Source: Verrucomicrobiia bacterium DG1235 (GTDB taxonomy: Bacteria > Verrucomicrobiota > Verrucomicrobiia > Opitutales > Opitutaceae). From it: a stretch of DNA of 64,000 nt. Both the position numbers and the translations under genes were made by a program. Position 1 is the first letter of the stretch. Every line of letters starts with the position of its first letter. Shown here in pieces: positions 1 to 7,938 of this stretch. The DNA is taken from assembly GCA_000155695.1 (NCBI GenBank), contig DS990592.1, positions 62,001-126,000 of the forward strand. The letters are read 5' to 3'. The notes under the pieces are model-generated. The model was not told the DNA's origin, searched no databases, and worked only from the letters and a program-made list of their open reading frames with translations.

Positions 1-1592
1 TGCGGCTCCATGATGGGGACGATCTCTTCGGAGGTGATGGACTCTTTGTAGAGGGTGTTGAGGCGCATGCCGTTGTAGGCGGCGCCGAGGTAGAGGTTGT
101 ACTTGCCGGGGGCTTTGCCGATGAGGCCTATCTCTGCGAGGTAGGGGCGGGCGCAGCCGTTGGGGCAACCGGTCATGCGGATGCTGATGGCGTCGTCGCG
201 GAGGCCGGCTTCGTCGAGCACGGTTTCGAACTGGTCGAGTAGCTCGGGGATGAAGCGTTCGGATTCGGAGAGGGCGAGGCCGCAGGTGGGCAGGGCTGGG
301 CAGGCCATGGCGTTTTTGCGCAGGCCGGAGAGCTTGGCAGGTCCAGCGACGCCGTTGTCGTCGAGGATCTTTTGGATGGCGGCTTTTTCGCTGTCCTTGA
401 TGCCGCAGAACGCGAGGTTCTGGGTGGGGGTGAGGCGGATGTCGCCGTTGTGGATCTTGGCGATCTCGCGGAAGGCGGTGCGTAGGTTGACGCCGTCTTT
501 GTCGACGATACGGCCGGAGGCGACGAATTGGACGTAGTACCAGTCGCCGTGAATGTCTTGGTTCCAGCCGTAGTCATCTTGGATGGTGGTGAACTGGAAG
601 GGCTTGGCTTCGCCGAGGGCGAATCCGGTGCGTTTTTCCACTTCGGCCTTGAAGGCGGCGAGGCCCATGCGGGCGATGGTGTACTTGAGGCGGGCGTTTT
701 TGCGGTCGGTGCGGGAGCCGTTGTCGCGCTGGGCGAGCACGACGGCTTCGGCGACTTGGTTGACTTGCTCGGTGGTGCAGAAGCCCATGACGTCGCCGAC
801 GCGGGGGTAGGTCTTGTCGTTGCCGTGGGTGGTGCCGAGTCCGCCGCCTACGGAGACGTTGAAGCCGAGAAGCTTTTCGCCTTCGAAGATGGCGATGAAG
901 CCGAGGTCTTGGGAGAAGACGTCGACGTCGTTGGTGGGCGGGATAGCTACGCCGATTTTGAATTTACGAGGCAGGTAGGTCTTGCCGTAGACGGGTTCTT
1001 CCTCGACTTCGCCGGAGAATTTTTCGCCGTCGATGAAGATTTCGCGGTAGGCCTTGCCTTTTGGGAGGAGATGGAGGGAGACGTTTTTGGCGACTTCGTA
1101 GACCTTGGCGTGGGCGTGGGTCTTCTGGAAGTCGGGCTGGCACATGACGTTGCGGTTGATGTCGCCGCAGGCTCCGATGGAGTCCATGAGGACTTTGTCC
1201 ATGCCGCGGATGACGTTGCGCAGGTTTCCTTTGAGGAGGCCGTGGAGCTGGTAGGTCTGGCGGGTGGTGAGTCGGATGGTGTGGTTGCCGTAGTCGCTGG
1301 AGAGCTGGTCCATCATGAGGTACTGCTCGGGGGTGCAGACGCCTCCCGGCAGGCGGACGCGGAGCATGAAGGAGTAGGCTTTCTCGAGCTTTTTGACGCG
1401 TCGCTCGCCGCGGATGTCGCGGTCGTCCTGCACGTACATGCCGTGGAACTTGGTGAGCTGGGAGGCGTCGGCGGTGATGCCGGCGGTGCTGGAGTCTGCC
1501 AGCTCCTCCATAAGGGTGCCGCGGAGATTGTTACTCTCCTCTTTGAGGTACTCGTTTTTCTCGAGCTTTGGTGTCGCGTCTGCGGAACTCAT
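1..1592 (-). CDS. cysI: Sulfite reductase hemoprotein (beta) subunit, 3' end cut by window
   Basis: Siroheme/4Fe-4S sulfite (or nitrite) reductase, which reduces sulfite to sulfide in assimilatory sulfur metabolism in the cytoplasm. About 530 residues are visible, starting at ATG 1592, and the C-terminus lies beyond base 1. The cluster ligands are clear: a C-x5-C pair (ACPALPTC, plus-strand bases about 285-310) and a C-x3-C pair (GCPNGC, about bases 155-175), followed by ARPYLAEIG. The spacing puts them near residues 430-436 and 475-479, as in E. coli CysI. The nitrite/sulfite reductase ferredoxin-like half-domain repeat is recognisable (MLRVRLPGG with TRQTYQLHG, and ARMGLAAFK with TPTQNLAFCG). 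The electron donor (flavoprotein CysJ or ferredoxin) cannot be told from the window, so a ferredoxin-type Sir is the alternative. A long antisense reading frame lies over this gene but is only a codon-bias shadow. Confidence 0.93.
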   Translation of the reverse strand, partial: MSSADATPKLEKNEYLKEESNNLRGTLMEELADSSTAGITADASQLTKFHGMYVQDDRDIRGERRVKKLEKAYSFMLRVRLPGGVCTPEQYLMMDQLSSDYGNHTIRLTTRQTYQLHGLLKGNLRNVIRGMDKVLMDSIGACGDINRNVMCQPDFQKTHAHAKVYEVAKNVSLHLLPKGKAYREIFIDGEKFSGEVEEEPVYGKTYLPRKFKIGVAIPPTNDVDVFSQDLGFIAIFEGEKLLGFNVSVGGGLGTTHGNDKTYPRVGDVMGFCTTEQVNQVAEAVVLAQRDNGSRTDRKNARLKYTIARMGLAAFKAEVEKRTGFALGEAKPFQFTTIQDDYGWNQDIHGDWYYVQFVASGRIVDKDGVNLRTAFREIAKIHNGDIRLTPTQNLAFCGIKDSEKAAIQKILDDNGVAGPAKLSGLRKNAMACPALPTCGLALSESERFIPELLDQFETVLDEAGLRDDAISIRMTGCPNGCARPYLAEIGLIGKAPGKYNLYLGAAYNGMRLNTLYKESITSEEIVPIMEP

Positions 1593-1703
1593 GATTCGCG
1601 CGGTTCTAGGTTTGAGTGGTTAGATGGCAAGTTAATTGCCTTAGTTGCCTTAGATTGGATGCTTGGCGAAAGGGTGTCTGCCGTGGAGCGCTTCAGCGCA
1701 GGC

Positions 1704-2600
1704 CTAACGTTGGGCGAGGTTTTCTGGCTGGGCGAGGGTGAAGTCCTCGAGGCGGATGGAGGCGGTGCCAACGGAGGTTTTGACGTCGAAGCGGACGGGG
1801 ACGCGATCGTCGTCGGCCGTGTACCAGACAGCCATCTTTCCGCCTTCGCGTAGGGTTTTGCTTTCCGGGTAGACCTGGACGGGCTCGACGCGGATGCAGT
1901 CTATTTTTCCGAATTCGGTTTTGATGGTTTCGACTTCCATGGCTTGCATTTCGACGAAGTAGAATTTTCCGCGGGTGGAGACGCAGGAGGAGTAGCGTTC
2001 GCCTATGTTCATCTCCCAACCGCGCATTTGCAGGATGAAGCTGGCGTAGTCGAGTGCGACGTCGTAGGGGATCTGGCGGGTTTTGTTGCGTTCGGGATCT
2101 TCTTCGTCGCTGTAGTCGACGATGTTTTCCTCGTAGTCGAAGAGGGCGAGGGTGCGACTGGTTTTTGAGCGTACCTTCTCGTCGACCTCGTCGCGGATGA
2201 TGCGCCAGTTTTCGGCGTCGAGGGTGGTGTTGGAAATCAGGGTGAGCGGGTAGATGCGGCGGATGAGTCCGTCGGAGCGGGTATCGAGCTTGACGGAGAA
2301 GAGGGGCGTGTCGCCGGTCTCGTCTGCGAGTTGGTCGGTGGAGACTTTGATTTTGCCCGCCTTGCGGAAGATGCCCCATTGGGCGCGGTAGGTGAATTGC
2401 TCGCCGGATTGGAAGCCGCTGCCGCGTTGCTCGGAGGCTGGGAAGGAGACTTCGGGCCAATCGAGCGTGTCGTCCTCCGATGTGGTTGTGCTTTCGTCGA
2501 ATTCGTCGCTGCCGAAGCCTGCATAGAGAATGACGGGGCTTGCGAGAAGCGCGGCGAAGGCGAGGCGTGTGCGTAGGGACTTTGAAATTCGAATGTGCAT
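1704..2600 (-). CDS. DUF3108 domain protein with signal peptide
   Basis: Predicted exported protein of 298 residues, starting at ATG 2600 (MHIRISKSLRTRLAFAALL). The N-terminus is a classic signal sequence with an Arg/Lys n-region, a hydrophobic core and an A-x-A-like end near residues 20-27. The mature part opens with an acidic linker (residues 30-45) and then matches the DUF3108 pattern: GEQFTYRAQWGIFRKAGKIKV, the motif YDVALDYASFILQMRG, and the C-terminal KMAVWYTADDDRVPVRFDVKTSVGTASIRL strand series. Family members are periplasmic or outer-membrane-associated beta-rich proteins of unknown role. The gene follows the exonuclease-ligase fusion on the same strand with a 77-bp gap. An overlapping frame continues upstream but would add a non-exported leader, so the ATG before the signal peptide is preferred. 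Confidence 0.8.
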   Translation of the reverse strand: MHIRISKSLRTRLAFAALLASPVILYAGFGSDEFDESTTTSEDDTLDWPEVSFPASEQRGSGFQSGEQFTYRAQWGIFRKAGKIKVSTDQLADETGDTPLFSVKLDTRSDGLIRRIYPLTLISNTTLDAENWRIIRDEVDEKVRSKTSRTLALFDYEENIVDYSDEEDPERNKTRQIPYDVALDYASFILQMRGWEMNIGERYSSCVSTRGKFYFVEMQAMEVETIKTEFGKIDCIRVEPVQVYPESKTLREGGKMAVWYTADDDRVPVRFDVKTSVGTASIRLEDFTLAQPENLAQR

Positions 2601-2677
2601 TAGCGGGCGCAGATAAAGACGAATAGGCTGGGAAATTGGATGCGTGGGAGGCGAGTCGGTTCCAATATTCAGGTGGG

Positions 2678-4975
2678 CTAGTCTTCTTGAGGGGCCAGCT
2701 TGAGCCAGGTGTCTCCGGCGGCGAGCGGATTGTAGGGGCTCCGGGGGTCCTTGAAGACGAGGCCGTTGTTTCCGGTGTTGATGGAGCGGGCGTAGGCTTG
2801 TTCGATTTGCTCGACTCCCATGAGGGGGAGGACGGGGGTGATGCGGATTTTTGGCGTAACGGAGAGCGTATCGAGTTTTTGGCGACGTTTTTCGAGCGGA
2901 AGGTCGAGCAGGTCGATGTCGGCGAGGCAAAGGATGTCGAAGAGCCAGAGTACGACGTGCACTTCTTCGCCAAGGAAGAGATCTTCGGCTTTCCGCGATA
3001 GGCGTTTCTCGAGCTCGGAGCGTGGGAGTGGCGCCTCGTAGCCCCAAGGGACGATGACGGCGTCGCAGATAAAGTGCTGTGGGATTTTTCGGGCTTCGTC
3101 TACGAATTCCGGAAAGAGGTGTGTGATACGCTCGTGGCTGGTCGAGTAGAGTTCGACGTGTTCTTCTTGCTTGTGGATTTGGCAGCGCATGCCGGCGTGC
3201 TCCTGTTCCACCCAGAGAGAGAGGCCTTGCTTTTCGATAATGGCTTCGGCGCTTGTTTCGGGGTGGGCGATGATCGGCGCAATGGGTTGAAAGAGTGAAA
3301 TACGGATACTGTCGAGGGTATCGCTAGCGGCGGCTTGCGCTACTGTATCTAAGTTTTGGCTACGGAGGTAGGCGGCTTGAGTAGCATCTACAGGGCGTTG
3401 GTAGCGGTTGGCGATGGCTTCGCAAAGGAGATTCGGCGTGATGCCGGTTTGTAGGGTGCTGGATAGGAATTGGAGGAGAAACGTGCCTTCGTTTGGAGAG
3501 AGCTTGCGGAATTGCTCGCTGAGGAGGGATTGCTTGAAAATGGGGTTTGGCGCAGCGGCTAGGGTGGTGAGGAATGAGTGTATGTCTCGGAGCGTTTTTT
3601 GAGGAGTTTTGGCGGAGCGGGCTAGAAGTTGGTGGGTAATTTGGAATTTGTCGCGAGATTCCTGATACAGTTGCTTGTATTCTGTTTCGCTTGATCCGGT
3701 GGCGAGGATGAGGGATTGGAGGACGAGTTTTTGAGTGAGTCCGTCGAGGGTTTTGGCGTTTGGCTCGACTAGGAGTTGGAGAGCGATGGGAACGAATTCC
3801 GGGTCGAGCGCGGCGATGTGATTGGAGATGAGGTCGGTTTTGTTTTGGAGGGAGTCTGTGGCCGCGAGGGCTAGGGACGTGAGGACGAGTGCTTCGAGGG
3901 AGCCTGGGGCGGCAGTGGGAGGGGGCGGGGTGGCTCGACTTTTTTTTGTAAGGTTACGAGAATTAGTTGCGGAGGTGTCGTTGGCGGAGGGGGTTGGGAT
4001 GTCGAGGCCGAGTTGGTTTTCGCGGCCTAGGGCCCAGGCTTGGTAGCCTTGCTGGCGGAGGGTGGCGGCGAATTCTTGGGCGAAGCCGTGGACGGTGTAG
4101 ATTGTTTTCGGGGCGACTTTGGCGACGAAGCTTTGGAGGTCGAGGTAGTCGGCGTGATCGGAGAGGGGGAAGGCTTTGTCGGTCTGGTAGCGGTAGGTCG
4201 AGGAGGGATCGATGGCCCAGCCGGATATTATGGCTGTCTTGGGATTTTTGATACGCTGGAGGAAAGGGGCGTTTTTTTGGAAGGGCGGGGAGATGACGAC
4301 TTTGCCTTGGTGGTCGCGTTCGTTGAAGGGGAGGTGGGACGGGAAGGTCCAGCCGAGCTTGGCGCAGGACTGGGTGAGCTTGAGGGCTGTTGGGTGCAGC
4401 ATGACTTCGAGCTTGGCGTCGGTGAGGGATCGGAGAATGGACTGGCTTTTGCCGAGGCTGTAGCCGAAGAGGACGGGGGTGTCGCCGTTTTCGAGGGTTT
4501 CGCGGCAGAAGCGGATTATGTCTGCGTAGACTTCGTTTTCCGGAGGGAAGGTGTATCGAGGAAGTCCATACGTGGTCTCGATGATGAGGGTGTCGACTTG
4601 AACGGGCTGGCAGGGTTCGGCGGAGATTCCGGGGGTGAGCTTAAAGTCGCCGGTGTAGAGAAAGCTTTCTCCGTCTTTCTCGAGCCAGAGCATGGAGGAG
4701 CCGACGATATGGCCGGCGGGGTAGAGGCAGGCTTTGGTGCCCGGCTCGAGTTCGAAGGGCTCGCCGAATTCGTGGATGCTCCATTTACGATCGCCCGGGA
4801 TGCGTTGCCGAATGAGCTGGGCGGTTGGGGGGCTGCAGAGGATTTCCTCGTGCTTGCCCATGTGGTCGAAGTGGGCGTGTGAGACGAAGGAGCGGGCGAC
4901 GGGTTTACGCGCGTCGAGGTGCCAGTCGAGTTGCGGTAGGTAGAGGCCGTTGCGTTGCTCGATTTGCCAGGGCAC
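2678..4975 (-). CDS. Beta-CASP exonuclease fused to a degenerate ATP-dependent DNA-ligase-like domain
   Basis: A 765-residue fusion with a GTG start at 4975. Residues 1-325 match the ligase-associated DNA exonuclease (metallo-beta-lactamase/beta-CASP): metal motif HAHFDH (His33, His35, Asp37, His38), LYTGD (Asp110), IIETTYG, SDHAD (His274) and TVHGF (His296). Residues 326-360 are a Thr/Pro/Ala-rich linker. Residues 360-560 look like the helical ligase N-domain, and 560-765 resemble a ligase adenylation domain (ending LVFKDPRSPY and DTWLKL). The usual KxDG motif reads E592-H-A594-G595, so the AMP-accepting lysine and the following aspartate are gone. The motif-III glutamate region reads CDAVIV, and the protein stops at motif V without an OB-fold. 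The nuclease half looks intact; the ligase half looks inactive. In many bacteria the two activities are separate neighbouring genes used in DNA repair. Inference: a repair nuclease with a vestigial or DNA-binding ligase module. Confidence 0.85.
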   Translation of the reverse strand: MPWQIEQRNGLYLPQLDWHLDARKPVARSFVSHAHFDHMGKHEEILCSPPTAQLIRQRIPGDRKWSIHEFGEPFELEPGTKACLYPAGHIVGSSMLWLEKDGESFLYTGDFKLTPGISAEPCQPVQVDTLIIETTYGLPRYTFPPENEVYADIIRFCRETLENGDTPVLFGYSLGKSQSILRSLTDAKLEVMLHPTALKLTQSCAKLGWTFPSHLPFNERDHQGKVVISPPFQKNAPFLQRIKNPKTAIISGWAIDPSSTYRYQTDKAFPLSDHADYLDLQSFVAKVAPKTIYTVHGFAQEFAATLRQQGYQAWALGRENQLGLDIPTPSANDTSATNSRNLTKKSRATPPPPTAAPGSLEALVLTSLALAATDSLQNKTDLISNHIAALDPEFVPIALQLLVEPNAKTLDGLTQKLVLQSLILATGSSETEYKQLYQESRDKFQITHQLLARSAKTPQKTLRDIHSFLTTLAAAPNPIFKQSLLSEQFRKLSPNEGTFLLQFLSSTLQTGITPNLLCEAIANRYQRPVDATQAAYLRSQNLDTVAQAAASDTLDSIRISLFQPIAPIIAHPETSAEAIIEKQGLSLWVEQEHAGMRCQIHKQEEHVELYSTSHERITHLFPEFVDEARKIPQHFICDAVIVPWGYEAPLPRSELEKRLSRKAEDLFLGEEVHVVLWLFDILCLADIDLLDLPLEKRRQKLDTLSVTPKIRITPVLPLMGVEQIEQAYARSINTGNNGLVFKDPRSPYNPLAAGDTWLKLAPQED

Positions 4976-4978
4976 TGG

Positions 4979-5010
4979 GGAGTGGTGATGAGTGAGTAGT
5001 GAGTGGTGAA
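4979..5010 (-). repeat. Imperfect 32-bp leader repeat, copy 1
   Basis: Low-complexity CACTACT/CACCACT-type tract that ends 3 bases before the GTG start of the exonuclease-ligase gene. A second copy at 11816-11847 sits in the same position before the GTG start of ubiE/menG. The two align without gaps over 32 bp with about 26 identical positions. Neither gene has a clear Shine-Dalgarno sequence. Confidence 0.55.
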
Positions 5011-5066
5011 TTGCTCTACTACTGATCGCTTTGATGCTTGGGAGTTGAGCGGGAAGCGGTATGGAG

Positions 5067-5486
5067 TTAGATGCCTTTTCGGTCGAGGGAGAGGCGTCCT
5101 GGGCCGATGAATACGAGGCCGAGGAGAGCGAGGGTGATTTGCAGGTGGGCGAGGAAGCTGAGCTGGAAGGAGCCGGCGGCGATGTGGTTGGCGAGGGCGA
5201 AGCTGACGACGATAGTGAGGAATAGGGAGGATGCTCGGGTGAAGAGTCCGATGACGAGGAGGATGCCTCCTATGAATTGGATGATGCCGGAGGCGAGTCC
5301 GGCGGCCTTGAAGAGAGAGGCGTTGAGGCTGGCGATTTCGGCACCTTGGCCGACTTCTATCCACACGTCTCCGCCGCCGGTGAGGATGGGGTAGCCGTGA
5401 AAGGCGAGGAGAGCGCCGACTCCGATGCGGAGTAGGAGGACTCCGAAGAAGTCAAATTTGCTGAGGCCTGCGAGGGGAGATTTCAT
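5067..5486 (-). CDS. DoxX family membrane protein
   Basis: A 139-residue integral membrane protein with four hydrophobic segments, at about residues 12-30, 60-82, 85-103 and 112-128. It shows DoxX hallmarks: LLLRIGVGALLAFHGYPIL near the N-terminus, IIQFIGGILLVIGLFTR in the middle and LGLVFIGPGRLSLD at the C-terminus. DoxX proteins are small inner-membrane proteins of poorly defined redox or stress function; no specific substrate can be assigned here. It lies 91 bp upstream of the exonuclease-ligase gene on the same strand and could be co-transcribed with it. Confidence 0.85.
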   Translation of the reverse strand: MKSPLAGLSKFDFFGVLLLRIGVGALLAFHGYPILTGGGDVWIEVGQGAEIASLNASLFKAAGLASGIIQFIGGILLVIGLFTRASSLFLTIVVSFALANHIAAGSFQLSFLAHLQITLALLGLVFIGPGRLSLDRKGI

Positions 5487-5564
5487 GTGTTTCGAGAAAG
5501 TGGGCTAGTCTTGTGAAAGGAGGAAAGAAAACAGAATGTGGACGGGAGGGCAATGAGGGAGTTG

Positions 5565-5786
5565 TTAGGGGGTGGGCTGTTTTGCGGCCCTGAGATAATC
5601 GATGGTTTCGGGAGAAAGTAGATCGGTGAGTCGTTTTGTGGAGTAGTTGTCACGGTCAATGTCGTAGATGGAGGCGCTGCTCGTTGAGCTCCCTTCGCCT
5701 CGCTCAGATTTGCGGGAAAGGATTGTTGCTAGGAGAGTGCAAAGGACTAGAAGCGAAAAGAGTCCGTACTTGTAGAATGTTCCCAT
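5565..5786 (-). CDS. Small single-pass membrane protein, unknown function
   Basis: A 73-residue protein starting at ATG 5786 (MGTFYKYGLFSLLVLCTLL). Residues 5-24 form one hydrophobic helix, followed by a basic patch (SRKSERGEG), a Ser-rich stretch and a polar tail with DIDRDNYSTKRLTDLLSPE. No family is recognised. It begins 19 bp after the HD-domain gene on the same strand, so it is probably translated from the same message. A longer in-frame reading exists upstream but overlaps the HD gene and looks non-native. Confidence 0.5.
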   Translation of the reverse strand: MGTFYKYGLFSLLVLCTLLATILSRKSERGEGSSTSSASIYDIDRDNYSTKRLTDLLSPETIDYLRAAKQPTP

Positions 5787-5805
5787 CGGGAGTGGACCGG
5801 CGGGT

Positions 5806-6408
5806 TTACTTGGCGGGGAGGATGCCTTCGGAGATGGATTTCTGGATGAGGTCTTGGGCGTAGGCCCAGAGGGTGTCGGAGCCGCGGCCGATCTTTTGGT
5901 TGATGGCGTGTACTTGGGTGGCAACTACGCCGTGCTTGTTCCAAGTCTTGCCGCCGGCGAGATAGTTGAGAAGCATGGGGTGGAGGCGGTCGATGGCTTT
6001 TGAAAAGCGGGCTTCGGGGGATTCGCCGGCTTCGAATTCGTCCCAGTCAGCGCGAAAGCTTTTCGCTTGGTCCTCGGGGAGCATGCCGAAGAGGCGGTCG
6101 GCGGCTTGTTGTTCGCGGAGGGCTTGGTCTTGCTTGTGTTCCTCGTCGTAGATGTAGGTGTCGCCGGCGTCGATTTCGACAATGTCGTGGATGATGACCA
6201 TACGGAGGATTTTGAGCAGGTCGAGGTCGGGGTCGTTGGCGTGCTCGTAGAGGGTGATGGCCATGAGGGCGAGGTGCCAAGAGTGCTCGGCGTCGTTTTC
6301 GCGGCGGGACTCGTCGCTGATGTAGGACTGGCGGAAGATGTTCTTGAGCTTGTCGGCTTCGATGATGAAGGCCATTTGCTGGGCGAGTCGGTCTTGGTTT
6401 GCTGACAT
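5806..6408 (-). CDS. HD-domain phosphohydrolase (YfbR/HDDC2-type)
   Basis: HD-superfamily metal-dependent phosphohydrolase of about 200 residues. Metal ligands are visible as the first His in ENDAEHSWHLALMA, the HD pair in VIIHDIVEIDAGD, and a later Asp in AIDRLHPMLLNY. This arrangement and length match the HD_3/HDDC2 group, whose best-known member YfbR is a 5'-deoxynucleotidase; nucleotide clean-up is the likely role but the substrate is inferred. I place the start at ATG 6408 (MSANQDRLAQQMAF); an ATG at 6420 would add four residues, and neither has a strong ribosome-binding site. The gene is divergent from the flagellin transcription unit. Confidence 0.8.
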   Translation of the reverse strand: MSANQDRLAQQMAFIIEADKLKNIFRQSYISDESRRENDAEHSWHLALMAITLYEHANDPDLDLLKILRMVIIHDIVEIDAGDTYIYDEEHKQDQALREQQAADRLFGMLPEDQAKSFRADWDEFEAGESPEARFSKAIDRLHPMLLNYLAGGKTWNKHGVVATQVHAINQKIGRGSDTLWAYAQDLIQKSISEGILPAK

Positions 6409-6542
6409 GGTTTGGAGCAATAAGAGGGATGCCGATTCGGCGCAAAGGTAAAGGAGCTCAAGAATTGAGCTGAGGTTGGGCGTTTAGGGGTGGAGGAGAT
6501 AGTTCTCTATGGAACGGCGGGAAAATTCCCTAATTAATTTCG

Positions 6543-6569
6543 TAAAGTAGTTCAGCTAATCGCCGAAAT
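6543..6569 (+). promoter_or_regulatory. Sigma-28 (FliA) promoter for flagellin
   Basis: The -35 is TAAAGTAG (6543-6550) and the -10 is GCCGAAAT (6562-6569), separated by exactly 11 bases. The known sigma-28 consensus is TAAAGTTT-N11-GCCGATAA, giving 6 of 8 matches in each box with ideal spacing. It implies a transcript start near 6576 and a leader of roughly 95 bases before the flagellin ATG. Confidence 0.8.
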
Positions 6570-6579
6570 AGTACCCTGT

Positions 6580-6595
6580 CTCTTCTTCGGAAGGG
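6580..6595 (+). other. UUCG-tetraloop hairpin in flagellin leader
   Basis: CTCTTC-TTCG-GAAGGG forms a 6-bp stem (one U-G pair) closed by a C(UUCG)G tetraloop just after the predicted sigma-28 start site. A hairpin at the very 5' end of a transcript commonly stabilises mRNA; the function here is inferred. Confidence 0.5.
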
Positions 6596-6672
6596 TCGAG
6601 GCGAGGCGTTCTTATCCCGGACGTCGAGCTTCTCGTGGCAAGGATGCTGCGAATTTCCAACAAAGGATTGTT

Positions 6673-7938
6673 ATGTCTATATCACTGTTAACCAACCAAT
6701 CAGCGACGATGGCGGCTAATAACCTGTCATCGGTGAGCACTCAGTTGCAGCAAAGTCTTCGAAGGATGACGAGCGGCATGAGCGCTACAGGCCCTAGCGA
6801 GGACGCTGGGGGGCTGGCGGTGTCCATGAAGATGGACGCGGCTATAAGGCGGCAGGCTTCGGCTAGCGCCAGCATAGGAAATACTTTGTCGTATCTGCAG
6901 ACGCAGGACGGGGCGATGAATACGGCGAGCGAGATTCTATCGCGTATCGGCGAGTTGAAAACGCTGTCGCAGGATGTGACGAAGAATACTACGGACAAGG
7001 CGAATTACAACACGGAGTTTCTCCAGTTGAAGGAGCAGCTTAGCGGGCTGACGAGCGAGACGTTTAACGGGTTGTCGTTGTTTGGCTCAGAGTCTCTTAC
7101 GGTGAAGACTTCAGGCAATCCGGATGGGGGAACGATTCAGCTTAGCGGAGTGGATTTGCTGGGGTCTGGTCCTTTGTTTGAGGACGATTTCTCTGGTTCC
7201 AGCTTGAGTAGTGATTGGACGGTCAACTCGGGTAGTCCTGCAGTAAATTCTGGAGTGCTTACTCTTGATGGAAGTCGTATCACATTAGCGGAGGCGTTTG
7301 ATGAGGACGTAAGCGTCGAGGTGCAGGTCCGGTTCGACAATTCCTCGGATCAGTTGGATATTTACAACGACAGTAACTATTATCTGTCTGGCTATATTGA
7401 TGGCAATGAATTGCCCGATACCGATTGGCATACGTTGACTTTCGACCTGGCGACCGATGGAACGATGGCGAATCTGGAGCTTGATGGTTCTGACTTCTCG
7501 TCGGCTACTGGAACTGTGAGTACTGCGAGCGGAGATATAAGCTTCGGGCTAAGTGAATCGGGATCTGGAGACGGCGTTGAATTTCGCAATTTGAGTGTGT
7601 CTCCTCAAAGTGGAGTCTCTTCCAGTTCGAGTGTCGGATCGGTGGCCAGTACGGCGGATCTCGATAGCGTGGATATTGAAACCGTGAAGGACGCGATTGG
7701 CGAGGTGGCGACGTTTCGGGCGCAGAATGGGGCTCAGCAAAGCCGCCTGAATTTTGCCCAGGAGCAGCTCAATACGAATCGCGTGAACCTTGAGGCGGCG
7801 AAGAGCCGGATCATGGACGTGGACGTGGCGGCTGAGTCGACGAATTTGGCTCGCTTGAATATTCTTCAACAGGCTGGGGCTTCGATGCTGCAGCAGGCGA
7901 ACCAGAGCCAGCAGATCGCCTTGAAGCTGATCGGATAG
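6673..7938 (+). CDS. fliC: Flagellin with concanavalin A/LamG-like central insert
   Basis: Flagellar filament subunit, 421 residues, with the ribosome-binding site AAAGGA 6 bases upstream. The N-terminal D0/D1 region (residues 1-140: LLTNQSATMAANNLSSVSTQL, RMTSGM, AGGLAVSMKMDA) and the C-terminal D1/D0 region (residues 330-421, ending LQQAGASMLQQANQSQQIALKLIG) are typical. Residues 168-311 are an inserted all-beta domain beginning FEDDFSGSSLSSDW and containing VNSGVLTLDG, VSVEVQVRF and WHTLTFDLATDG. That pattern is seen in LamG/concanavalin A-like jelly-roll domains, so the surface-exposed D2/D3 position probably carries a glycan-binding-type fold (inference). No other flagellar gene lies in the window. 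The gene is driven by its own sigma-28 promoter, and its 3' end overlaps the Nudix gene on the opposite strand by 128 bp. Confidence 0.92.
   Translation: MSISLLTNQSATMAANNLSSVSTQLQQSLRRMTSGMSATGPSEDAGGLAVSMKMDAAIRRQASASASIGNTLSYLQTQDGAMNTASEILSRIGELKTLSQDVTKNTTDKANYNTEFLQLKEQLSGLTSETFNGLSLFGSESLTVKTSGNPDGGTIQLSGVDLLGSGPLFEDDFSGSSLSSDWTVNSGSPAVNSGVLTLDGSRITLAEAFDEDVSVEVQVRFDNSSDQLDIYNDSNYYLSGYIDGNELPDTDWHTLTFDLATDGTMANLELDGSDFSSATGTVSTASGDISFGLSESGSGDGVEFRNLSVSPQSGVSSSSSVGSVASTADLDSVDIETVKDAIGEVATFRAQNGAQQSRLNFAQEQLNTNRVNLEAAKSRIMDVDVAAESTNLARLNILQQAGASMLQQANQSQQIALKLIG

Noticed and set aside
528-1853. 441-residue plus-strand reading frame
   Set aside because: It is antisense to cysI, has a skewed Val/Asp/Gly composition and no recognisable domain; the minus strand carries unmistakable sulfite reductase motifs.
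3967-4882. Plus-strand reading frames rich in Gly/Glu/Arg over the exonuclease gene
   Set aside because: They are shadows of the biased codons of the minus-strand gene, with no start signals and no family resemblance.
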